Assembly (NCBI GenBank): GCA_964390805.1
Contig: CAYMKL010000116.1
Span: 1-21,644 of the forward strand
Origin: CAYMKL01 sp964390805
GTDB taxonomy: Bacteria; Chloroflexota; Anaerolineae; VGOG01
Length of the DNA: 21,644 nt
Reading direction: 5' to 3'
Position 1 is the stretch's first letter. The number at the start of each line of letters is the position of its first letter. Positions 15,380 to 21,644 of this stretch are shown one piece after another. Made by a program: the position numbers and the translations under genes. Below the pieces are notes generated by a model, which was not told the DNA's origin, ran no database searches, and saw nothing but the letters and a program-made list of their open reading frames with translations.

Positions 15380-18300
15380 ATGCTACCTATCGGTGATGTC
15401 GAAGGAACCAGCGAGCATAAGCGGGGGGAGGAGGGCCAACGCAAAGCGTTGGCGGCCAAGGAAAAAGGTTTGGCTAGGGCGTTGCAAGCAACGCACGCGG
15501 TGCGGCAGTCAGAGCGAGAGTTGACTATCAGGAACCAGATCGCCGATATCTTCCTCGTCGTCCCCGACGAGAAAATGTATGGAGAGGTGTTGCAGGTCAT
15601 TCTGCAGGCCATGGAAAGCGAGCATGGCTTCTTCGGGTACATTGACGAGGATGGAAACATGGTTGCCCCCTCTCTGACCAGAGGCATCTGGGACAAGTGC
15701 CAGGTGCCCGACAAGGACATCGTATTTCCCCGTGAGGCGTGGGGTGGCATCTGGGGTCGGGCCATGATAGAGAAAAGGACCCTCTACTCGAACGAGCTCT
15801 TCCATGTGCCCGAAGGACATATTCCCGTGCTCAGGGCTATGATCGTACCGATCGTCCACCAAGGAGAGCTCATTGGGGTTATGACCGTCGGCAATAAGGC
15901 GACAGACTATGACCAGAGGGACATCCAGTTGCTAGAGTCCATTGCTGGTTACATAGCGCCTGTCTTGAATGCCAGATTGCAGAGAGATAGGGCGGAGATA
16001 GAGCGCAAGCGGGCGGAGTGGGTACTGGGCGAAAGGGTGAAGGAGTTGACCTGCCTCTACGAGGTGAACCGCGACATGCAGGAGGAATTGCCCATTGACG
16101 AACTTTGCAGGCGCGTTATTGAGCACCTAGTCCCTGCCATGCAGTTCCCAGAGATCACCGTACCTGTGATTGAACTGGAGGATAGACGATTCGCCTCGGA
16201 GAGATACAGCGAGAGGCTATCGCATGGCCTCCAGGCGGAGATCAGAGTCGGAGGCGAGGCCCGCGGGCAGTTGTGGGTCTACTATGCCGAGGAGAAGCCC
16301 TTCTTGATTCCCGAGGAGCAGAACCTCGTCAACGGTGTCGCGGAGGCTCTTGGTCTGTGGCTTGAGCGCAAGCGGGCGGAGGAGGCGCTGCGAAAAGCGC
16401 ACGATGAGTTAGAAAAACGGGTTGCGGAACGAACGGCCGAGGTAGTGAAAGCCAACGAGGAACTGCGGCTGGAGATCGCCGACCGCAAGCGGGCGGAGGA
16501 GGAGCTCCGCCTCCTGCTCAGGCTGACGCAGGCAATTGACAGGACTCCTGACTTTCACTCAGCGCTTGAGGTTGTGCTGGGCAATGTGTGTGAAACTACA
16601 GGCTGGAATTATGGAGAGACATGGATACCCAGCGACGATGGTTTAGCCCTTGAATGTGCGCCCGCCTGGCGCAGCAACGCCCCGGAAAAGGTGGCGGGAT
16701 TCAGGCAGGTTACCGAAGAGTTTAGATTTCAGCCGAACATCGGTCTACCCGGGAGAGTGTGGTCATCCAAGCAGCCCGAGTGGCTTCCAGATGTTTCGGC
16801 AACACCGGATGCGATTTTCCTTCGTGCCAGGGTTGCAGCAGAAACAGGTTTGAAGGCTGGTTTTGGAATCCCCATCATTGCAGGTGAGGACGTGCTTGCG
16901 GTTCTCGCTTTCTTCTTGTTTGAATCCCGCGAAGAGGATCTTCATCTGGTTGAGTTGGTCTCAGCGGTGGCAGCGCAGCTTGGATGGGCAATGCGGCGTA
17001 AGCAGGCGGAGGAGGCGCTACAGGAGAGCGAGGAGAAGTTGAGAGCGCAATACAAAGGCATCCCTGTCCCCACTTACACCTGGCAGGGGGTTGAAGATGA
17101 TTTCGTGTTGGTGGACTACAACGACGCTGCCGTAGAGATCACGCAGGGCAAGATCGCCGATTTGGTGGGTATAAAGGCCAGCGAAATGTACCGGGATAGG
17201 CCGGGGATACTGGAAGAGCTCTCACGATGCGTCGCTGAGAAGGTCTCTATTGAGCGGGAGATGTCTTATCGGTTCAGGTCCACAGGTGAAAGCAGGCATC
17301 TTGCGGTAAAGTACGCCTTTGCGCCTCCCGACTTAGTATTGGTTCACACGGAAGACATCACCGAGCGCAAGCGGGCAGAAGAGGAACTTCAGCGGAGCTA
17401 CGATGCCCAAACTGTGATTAACTCGCTTCTTCGCCTTTCCCTCGAAGATGTCCCCCTCGAAGAACTCCTGAGGCGCACACTGGACCTTCTCCTTTCAGTT
17501 CCCTGGCTTGCCATTGAATCAAAGGGTAGTATATTCCTCGTTGAAGATGAACCTGAGATCCTGGCAATGAAGGTCCAAAAGGAACTTGAAGAAGTGCTAC
17601 AAGAGGCATGTGCACGAATCTCCTTTGGCAGATGCCTTTGCGGGCAGGCAGCCCTAACGCAGGAGATACAATTCGTTGATCGTCTCGATGACCGCCATGA
17701 GATCCGCTTTGAAGGCATGACTCCTCACGGCCACTACTGTGTTCCTATCCTGTCGGCTGGCAGGGCACTCGGGGTGATAAACCTATATTTGAGAGAAGGT
17801 CACCGCCGCGATCAAAGAGAGGAGGACTTCCTAACTGCGGTTGCCAATACGGTAGCTAGTATCGTCATGCGGAGGCAAGCCGAGGAGGCGCTCAAGACGA
17901 GCGAAGAACGATACCGCAGCCTCTTTGACGGCGTGCCCGTGGGGCTCTACCGAACCACGTCGGAGGGGCAGATCCTCGACGTCAACCCCGCCTTGGTGAA
18001 AATGCTCGCCTATCCGGATCGGGAGTCCCTGCTGGCAGTCAACTCGGCCAGCATCTACGTCGCTCCCGACGTTCGTGAGCGGTGGCAAGCCCTGATAGAC
18101 CGCGACGGGGTCGTGCGCGATGCCGAAGTCCAGGTTCGCCGGTACGACGGAGTAGTCATCTGGGTGCGGGATACCGCCCGAGCGATCCGCAATGCCGAGC
18201 CTCCGGTGGTCTACTACGAGGGGGCCGTGGAAGATATCACCGAACGGAGACAGGCTCAGGCTGCCTTGATCGAGGCGGAGAAGATGGCCATCGCGGGCAG

Positions 18301-18937
18301 ACTGGCGGCGTCGTTGGCCCACGAGATCAACAATCCCTTACAGACGGTCATTGGCTGCCTGGGCCTGGCCGAGGAGACGCTGGCCGAAAGGGGAGACGCG
18401 AGCCGGTATCTTCAGGTGGCTCACGAGGAACTGCGACGGACGGCCGACATTGTGGCCCAGTTGCGTGACCTACACCGTCCGTCAAGGCCGGAGGATAGAG
18501 AGCCCACCGATGTGAACGCCTTGCTGGATCAGGTGCTGGATCTGAGCAGGAAGCAGTGCGAAAGCCAGGGGATAGAGGTGCTGAGGGCGACGGCCGATCT
18601 GCCCGCGTTGCCGCTGGTGGCTGACCAGATCAAACAGGTGCTCCTGAACCTGTTGCTCAATGCCATCGAGGCCATGCCCCAGGGAGGGCGGTTGCAGGTG
18701 AGCACGACCTACACTAGCCAACCGGCTGGCGTACGCATTGCCTTCACCGACAGCGGAGGGGGCATCGCGCCGGACGTCCTGCTTCACGTTTTCGAGCCTT
18801 TCTACAGCACCAGGCCCGAGGGTCTGGGGCTGGGGTTGTTCATCAGCCGCAACATCGTGAAGCAGCACGGGGGCCAGATTGAGGTGGATAGCCGAGAGGG
18901 GGAGGGCGCCACGTTCACGGTGTGGCTGCCCGAGTGA
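15380..18937 (+). CDS. Soluble multi-sensor histidine kinase (GAF/PAS repeats)
   Basis: A 1185-residue kinase. The frame is open upstream into the glucoamylase gene, but ATG 15380 follows GAGGAGG at 15364-15370 and is taken as the start. Rough layout: GAF 64-195; second GAF-like region 221-327; coiled coil 328-375; GAF 386-540; PAS 551-664; GAF 674-830 with CLCG (Cys752, Cys754) and HGHYC (Cys787); PAS 841-957; HisKA about 964-1030 with LAASLAHEINNPLQ (phospho-acceptor His981); HATPase about 1071-1185 with the N box NLLLNAIEAMP, G1 DSGGGIAPDV and G2 GLGLGLFIS. No membrane helix is visible, so it reads cytoplasmic signals such as redox state, small ligands or metabolites. Sensor modules are joined by recurring ERKRAEEAL helices. 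It lies in the glycogen operon, 40 bases after the GH15 gene and directly before its likely partner regulator. Confidence 0.92.
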   Translation: MLPIGDVEGTSEHKRGEEGQRKALAAKEKGLARALQATHAVRQSERELTIRNQIADIFLVVPDEKMYGEVLQVILQAMESEHGFFGYIDEDGNMVAPSLTRGIWDKCQVPDKDIVFPREAWGGIWGRAMIEKRTLYSNELFHVPEGHIPVLRAMIVPIVHQGELIGVMTVGNKATDYDQRDIQLLESIAGYIAPVLNARLQRDRAEIERKRAEWVLGERVKELTCLYEVNRDMQEELPIDELCRRVIEHLVPAMQFPEITVPVIELEDRRFASERYSERLSHGLQAEIRVGGEARGQLWVYYAEEKPFLIPEEQNLVNGVAEALGLWLERKRAEEALRKAHDELEKRVAERTAEVVKANEELRLEIADRKRAEEELRLLLRLTQAIDRTPDFHSALEVVLGNVCETTGWNYGETWIPSDDGLALECAPAWRSNAPEKVAGFRQVTEEFRFQPNIGLPGRVWSSKQPEWLPDVSATPDAIFLRARVAAETGLKAGFGIPIIAGEDVLAVLAFFLFESREEDLHLVELVSAVAAQLGWAMRRKQAEEALQESEEKLRAQYKGIPVPTYTWQGVEDDFVLVDYNDAAVEITQGKIADLVGIKASEMYRDRPGILEELSRCVAEKVSIEREMSYRFRSTGESRHLAVKYAFAPPDLVLVHTEDITERKRAEEELQRSYDAQTVINSLLRLSLEDVPLEELLRRTLDLLLSVPWLAIESKGSIFLVEDEPEILAMKVQKELEEVLQEACARISFGRCLCGQAALTQEIQFVDRLDDRHEIRFEGMTPHGHYCVPILSAGRALGVINLYLREGHRRDQREEDFLTAVANTVASIVMRRQAEEALKTSEERYRSLFDGVPVGLYRTTSEGQILDVNPALVKMLAYPDRESLLAVNSASIYVAPDVRERWQALIDRDGVVRDAEVQVRRYDGVVIWVRDTARAIRNAEPPVVYYEGAVEDITERRQAQAALIEAEKMAIAGRLAASLAHEINNPLQTVIGCLGLAEETLAERGDASRYLQVAHEELRRTADIVAQLRDLHRPSRPEDREPTDVNALLDQVLDLSRKQCESQGIEVLRATADLPALPLVADQIKQVLLNLLLNAIEAMPQGGRLQVSTTYTSQPAGVRIAFTDSGGGIAPDVLLHVFEPFYSTRPEGLGLGLFISRNIVKQHGGQIEVDSREGEGATFTVWLPE

Positions 18938-18965
18938 ACGCGGCTCCACAGAGGGAGAATGATTG

Positions 18966-19685
18966 ATGACGGAACAGATCCGTACCCTGGTGGTGGACGA
19001 TGAAGCGGGCATCCGCTTCTTCCTTGAGGAGACCTTGCAACGGGCTGGATACGTCGTGGTGACCGCGTCCAGCGGCGAGGAGGCGCTGGACCGACTGCGG
19101 GAAGCCCCCTTCGACTTGGCAGTGTTGGACCTGAAGCTGGGTGGTCGGGTGGATGGTATGCGGGTATTGGAAGCGGTGAAGTGGCGCTGGCCAGAAACAG
19201 TCGTCATCATCCTGACCGCCCACGGCTCGCTGGAGTCGGCCATAGCCGCCATCCGGGAAGGGGTGGATGGCTATCTGCTCAAGCCGGTCGAGCCGGACGA
19301 GGTGCGGCAGGCCGTGCAAGAGGCGCTGGCCCGACGAGAGAGGCTGGCGCGCCCCAAAGAGGTGGATGAGGAAGAGCGTCTCTTGCAGCAGGGCCCCTTT
19401 TCCGTTGACCTGAAGAAGCACCTGGCAACCTTGGACGGCCGGCCACTGGATTTGACGCCCGGCGAGTTCAAACTGCTGCTCTATCTGATGCAAAATGCCC
19501 AGCGGGTGGTCTCTCCACGAGAACTGGTGCAGGCAGTGCGTGGGTATGAGAGCGAGTATGAGTGGGAAGCCCGGGACACTATCAAGTGGTACATCCACCG
19601 TTTGCGGCGCAAAGTGGAATCTGATCCCTCCAGTCCCCGGCACATCCTGAACGTGCGTGGGGTGGGGTACACGTTTGAGGAGTAG
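18966..19685 (+). CDS. OmpR/PhoB-family response regulator
   Basis: A 239-residue protein. ATG 18966 has GAGGGAG at 18951-18957, spacing 8; the adjacent TTG 18963 is less likely. Receiver domain (1-120): acidic pair VVDDEAG, phosphorylation site LAVLDLKL (Asp55), ILTAHGS with the signalling Thr, and GYLLKPVEPDE with the conserved Lys. The C-terminal winged helix (about 140-239) has the OmpR pattern LTPGEFKLLLYLMQNAQRVVSPRELV, the recognition-helix region DTIKWYIHRLRRKVE, and the closing RGVGYTFEE wing. It lies 28 bases after the kinase and is the last gene of the operon. Proteins of this type bind tandem direct repeats with an 11-bp period, and such an array lies 45 bases downstream of this gene. 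Confidence 0.94.
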   Translation: MTEQIRTLVVDDEAGIRFFLEETLQRAGYVVVTASSGEEALDRLREAPFDLAVLDLKLGGRVDGMRVLEAVKWRWPETVVIILTAHGSLESAIAAIREGVDGYLLKPVEPDEVRQAVQEALARRERLARPKEVDEEERLLQQGPFSVDLKKHLATLDGRPLDLTPGEFKLLLYLMQNAQRVVSPRELVQAVRGYESEYEWEARDTIKWYIHRLRRKVESDPSSPRHILNVRGVGYTFEE

Positions 19686-19729
19686 AGACTGGCCGTAGGA
19701 AGCATCCTCTTTCGCTGCCGGGGGTAAAC

Positions 19730-19780
19730 TCCAACCAAATTCCAACCTTTTTCCAACCAAAGCCAAAGGCAGTTCCAACC
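19730..19780 (+). promoter_or_regulatory. 11-bp-phased TCCAACC array, candidate PhoB-type operator
   Basis: TCCAACC occurs at 19730, 19741 and 19752, exactly 11 bases apart, with A/T-rich 4-base spacers (AAAT, TTTT, and AAAG after the third). A fourth copy at 19774 is exactly two periods further. A 7-bp core plus a 4-bp A/T-rich spacer repeated head to tail is the known architecture of PhoB boxes bound by tandem winged-helix dimers. The array is adjacent to an OmpR/PhoB-type gene and upstream of a TATAAT with a poor -35. That the neighbouring regulator binds it is inference. Confidence 0.65.
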
Positions 19781-19808
19781 AGATCCATCGGTTCGGAACT
19801 GCTTTTTT
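19769..19808 (+). terminator. Rho-independent terminator of the glycogen/two-component operon
   Basis: GCAGTTCC (19769-19776) pairs with GGAACTGC (19795-19802), and AACC (19777-19780) with GGTT (19790-19793) across a one-base bulge. Six T follow at 19803-19808. It lies 84 bases after the response-regulator stop. Its 5' arm contains the fourth TCCAACC heptamer. Confidence 0.85.
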
Positions 19809-19818
19809 GTGGTATAAT
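19790..19818 (+). promoter_or_regulatory. Promoter with perfect -10 and poor -35 behind the operator array
   Basis: TATAAT at 19813-19818 lies 4 bases after the terminator T-tract. At 17-bp spacing the -35 would be GGTTCG, a bad match, so an activator is likely to be needed. The last TCCAACC ends at about -45 relative to an expected start near 19825, a sensible place for an OmpR-type activator. Transcription would head towards the 463-residue gene, about 300 bases on. Confidence 0.5.
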
Positions 19819-19972
19819 AGAAATCGAGTATATCCAAAGCGGCCGGCGCTGGAGGTTCAGTACCCTGGATGAGCTGCGGGGCTTCCTGCGAGGGCAGGCG
19901 GAGGATCCGGATGTGTTGGGCCAGCCAGCACAAGCGAGTGCCAATTCGGAAACTTGCTGCGTTGGAGGGTAG
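19817..19972 (+). pseudogene. Remnant of a small ORF lacking a start codon
   Basis: A frame ending at TAG 19970-19972 encodes YIQSGRRWRFSTLDELRGFL and continues RGQAEDPDVLG, a well-ordered, protein-like sequence. No ATG, GTG or TTG precedes it in frame; upstream the frame runs through the terminator and the operator array. It looks like the C-terminal part of a small protein whose start was lost, possibly when the terminator/promoter segment was placed there. I cannot name the family. Confidence 0.35.
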
Positions 19973-20006
19973 CCGGTACTATCAGCGAAGTTTGAGTGCG
20001 ATTGAT

Positions 20007-20026
20007 AGGAGGTGTCTCATGAGACA
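20007..20026 (+). promoter_or_regulatory. Shine-Dalgarno plus 14-bp palindrome TGTCTCATGAGACA
   Basis: AGGAGG (20007-20012) is followed by the perfect palindrome TGTCTCATGAGACA (20013-20026). An ATG at its centre (20019) is properly spaced from AGGAGG but opens a frame of only three codons (M-R-H-stop). In the overlapping frame from GTG 20012 the peptide is MSHETLEKELEKGEAVEN, ending at TGA 20066-20068. It could be an operator for a dimeric repressor, an mRNA hairpin over a ribosome-binding site, or the decayed start of a gene. Confidence 0.35.
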
Positions 20027-20121
20027 TTAGAGAAGGAACTTGAGAAAGGGGAGGCGGTCGAAAACTGACTAGCCTCAATATGTTACACAAATCCCATATT
20101 TCAGAGAAAGAGAGGAGTATC

Positions 20122-21513
20122 ATGGCCATCAATCAAGAAAAAATGATGCAGTCGATTCTTGACATCATATACGACTCGTTAACTACGCCGCCATCTGGAG
20201 GGATGTCAGGAAGACCGCCAGTCGAGCCAGAGAACACATTCGTAACATTGGCTTTTCCTGGCAACCCTATTGATGTATCCCAGTTTGCAAACGCGTGGAG
20301 TCCAACGAACCCTGAAGGCAATACGGTTGCGTCCGAAAACTTCGCATGGTTAGTCGATAATGTCCCAAAACGTGAGACTATTCACTCGCCGTCTGGATTA
20401 AGTGTCGATGATCTTTACGGTGAAATCGTCAATGCGAACGTGGCGCCCCAAGAAGACCCTGATCCGGCAAGTCAAAAGTCCTATCAAGAAGCGTACGACT
20501 TCCTGCACGCGGATGGAATAGACTACAACGATCTCGGTCAACAGGTCACGGTGAAGGTCGATTCACCTGTATATAGGAACTACAAACGCAAGAAAAGTGC
20601 ATACTCTCAAGCGCTAGCTACGTTCATGACCAACTTCCTCCAATACGATCTGTCAAAGACGGAGGACCAGCGAAAGTGGTCATTTCTTGGTCCAGCTTTG
20701 CAAGCTCCGGTTGATCTGGCCTGGGCTGATTTGCAAAAGGCGCAGGCGACTCGAGTGGAACAAGCATTGGCGGTTGAAGCGCAGCATCAACGTTCGAGCC
20801 TTGCGGGGATCTTCGCCAGCGCTGCACAGCACTTCAACCAGACTAAGAAATCAAGCGTCCTCATAGGCGGAACGGAGGTTTGGCATCATAGTTTTCCATT
20901 CCCCGGAAATTGGTTTGCCAGTTCCGCCGCGGACAACTTCACGTTGCTCACGGTTACCTCAAATAGCTACTACAGCAGCAGTCGTTCTCGCTTCTCGAGC
21001 TACAGTGGTCGGGCCGGAGCCAGTTGGGGTCTGTGGAGCGTCGGTGGCGGATCATCCGGGCAATTCCAGAGTCATGATAGCCACCGTGAAACAGAGAATG
21101 TTTCGGTCTCTTTCAAGTGGGGTCGAGTTGAAATTCAGAGACCGTGGCTTAATGCAGCGTTGCTTTCGCTATCAGGTTGGAGCGTGGCGGGCAGGGCTCC
21201 TGGTGCCTTCTCAACAGGCACTGTCGATGACAACGATGGTATCTTCCCGCTTCTTCCAACTTCTTTCATTGTAGCGCGCGACATTCAGATTAGTGGCAAC
21301 TGGGGAGAATCCGACTACCACTATGCGATGCGGGCCACGGAGCACAATGCAAGCGGAGGCTGGGGGCCGTTCCGCTTGTCGGGCAGCTACAGCGAGCGGT
21401 CATCGTCGCGAACATTTCGATCACAGTTTGATGGCACGACGATATCCGTACCAGGAATCCAGATAATTGCATGGATCAATAGCGTGCTTCCCTACAGTCC
21501 ACCGAAAAAGTGA
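20122..21513 (+). CDS. Uncharacterised 463-residue protein, helical N-terminus and beta-rich C-terminus
   Basis: Start ATG 20122 has AGGAG (20113-20117) 4 bases before it. An in-frame ATG at 20080 would add 14 residues but has no ribosome-binding site. I do not recognise a family. The first ~250 residues are acidic and helical, with many polar residues and an Ala/Gln-rich helix (VEQALAVEAQHQRSSLAGIF). From about 250 the protein is beta-rich: a Ser/Tyr/Gly-rich stretch (NSYYSSSRSRFSSYSGRAG, then GLWSVGGGSSGQF), VSVSFKWGRVEIQRPW (Arg340-Pro341-Trp342), LLPTSFIVARDIQISGNW, and a Gly/Ser-rich segment (SASGS-like, GPFRLSGSYSERSSSRTF). No signal peptide or transmembrane helix is visible. The alternating polar/apolar Ser/Gly-rich hairpin would fit a pore-forming or self-assembling beta protein, but this is speculative. 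It is lower in G+C than the glycogen operon and stands alone behind a possible regulated promoter. Confidence 0.75.
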   Translation: MAINQEKMMQSILDIIYDSLTTPPSGGMSGRPPVEPENTFVTLAFPGNPIDVSQFANAWSPTNPEGNTVASENFAWLVDNVPKRETIHSPSGLSVDDLYGEIVNANVAPQEDPDPASQKSYQEAYDFLHADGIDYNDLGQQVTVKVDSPVYRNYKRKKSAYSQALATFMTNFLQYDLSKTEDQRKWSFLGPALQAPVDLAWADLQKAQATRVEQALAVEAQHQRSSLAGIFASAAQHFNQTKKSSVLIGGTEVWHHSFPFPGNWFASSAADNFTLLTVTSNSYYSSSRSRFSSYSGRAGASWGLWSVGGGSSGQFQSHDSHRETENVSVSFKWGRVEIQRPWLNAALLSLSGWSVAGRAPGAFSTGTVDDNDGIFPLLPTSFIVARDIQISGNWGESDYHYAMRATEHNASGGWGPFRLSGSYSERSSSRTFRSQFDGTTISVPGIQIIAWINSVLPYSPPKK

Positions 21514-21530
21514 TCGATGCAATCGACGTC

Positions 21531-21567
21531 CTGGCCGGCTGGTTCGCGAATTGAACTAGCCGGCCAG
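21531..21567 (+). terminator. Strong hairpin after the last gene, possible terminator
   Basis: CTGGCCGGCT (21531-21540) pairs perfectly with AGCCGGCCAG (21558-21567), and GTTC pairs with GAAC inside. It is followed by GGGGGGTTGT, not a T-tract, so it is not a canonical Rho-independent terminator. It may end or protect the mRNA of the 463-residue gene, whose stop is 17 bases upstream. Confidence 0.45.
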
Positions 21568-21636
21568 GGGGGTTGTATATAGCCTTAGAGCCAATACCCG
21601 TGAATGAATGCTCGTTAGGTGATTACCGAGATGGTG

Positions 21637-21642
21637 TTGACA
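21637..21642 (+). promoter_or_regulatory. Possible -35 hexamer at the window edge
   Basis: A perfect TTGACA sits 2 bases from the end of the window. Without the matching -10 it is only a hint that another + strand gene follows. Confidence 0.15.
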
Positions 21643-21644
21643 TC

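Larger units (their letters stand above)
19686..20121. other. Regulatory/intergenic region between the response regulator and the last gene
   Basis: This 436-base gap holds, in order, the phased TCCAACC array (19730-19780), a strong terminator (19769-19808), a TATAAT box (19813-19818), a start-less ORF remnant (to 19972), a Shine-Dalgarno with a 14-bp palindrome (20007-20026), and an 18-codon frame ending at 20068. No RNA gene is recognised. Confidence 0.6.

Noticed and set aside
18482..19252. 256-codon minus-strand frame
   Set aside because: Covers the kinase end and the regulator receiver domain; low-complexity Arg/Ser composition and no domain.
19730..19780. TCCAACC repeats as a small CRISPR or tandem minisatellite
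   Set aside because: The unit is 11 bp with only 7 conserved bases, one unit is degenerate, and there are no spacers of CRISPR length. Operator geometry fits better.
1..21644. tRNA or rRNA genes
   Set aside because: I saw no cloverleaf-like sequence with a TTCGA-type T-loop and CCA-side stem, and no rRNA signature, in any intergenic gap.

Overview
The window looks like a chromosome fragment from an environmental bacterium. A member of the Chloroflexota (Anaerolineae-like) is the best guess, based on the mix of a glycogen operon, a soluble kinase with four GAF-type sensor regions, and TPR-CHAT/caspase genes. The assignment is weak, because there is no rRNA or other phylogenetic marker. Every recognised gene is on the + strand. 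Base composition is mosaic: the protease block at the left and the last gene at the right are visibly poorer in G+C than the metabolic middle.

Region A (1-5644) is an accessory, defence-like cassette. It holds the 3' end of an unrecognised gene cut by the window edge, a large TPR-CHAT protease (470-3505) and a caspase-fold protease with C-terminal beta-rich domains (3508-5454). The three are packed head to tail with overlaps or a 2-base gap, so they are probably translated from one message. Both peptidase domains keep an apparently intact His/Cys pair. The caspase stop codon lies inside a CTAG that starts a ~100-bp MITE-like element. A Rho-independent terminator follows further downstream.

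Region B (5645-8812) carries ordinary metabolic genes: a SAM-dependent methyltransferase, a PaaI-type hotdog thioesterase, a LysN/MocR-like class I aminotransferase and a GNAT acetyltransferase. It ends in a clear terminator.

Region C (8813-19808) is a compact glycogen/maltodextrin operon, read from a recognisable sigma-70-type promoter to a strong terminator: glgA, glgC, malQ, a GH15 glucoamylase-like hydrolase, a 1185-residue soluble sensor kinase with several GAF and PAS regions, and an OmpR/PhoB-type response regulator. Gaps are 14-40 bases and nearly every gene has its own Shine-Dalgarno sequence. The layout suggests that glucan synthesis and breakdown are run by the two-component system encoded in the same transcript. 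malQ and the upstream aminotransferase both carry a short in-frame Ser-rich insertion built from the same 15-base repeat.

Region D (19686-21644) begins with a control region. It has three TCCAACC heptamers exactly 11 bases apart, separated by 4-base A/T-rich spacers, with a fourth copy two periods on. This is the geometry of PhoB/OmpR operators. It sits directly behind the response-regulator gene and just ahead of a TATAAT box with a poor -35. Next come the remnant of a small ORF, a 14-bp palindrome, and a 463-residue protein of no family I can name.

Most worth following up: the CHAT-caspase pair with its truncated partner, the 11-bp-phased operator array, the in-frame repeat insertions, and the unnamed 463-residue protein.
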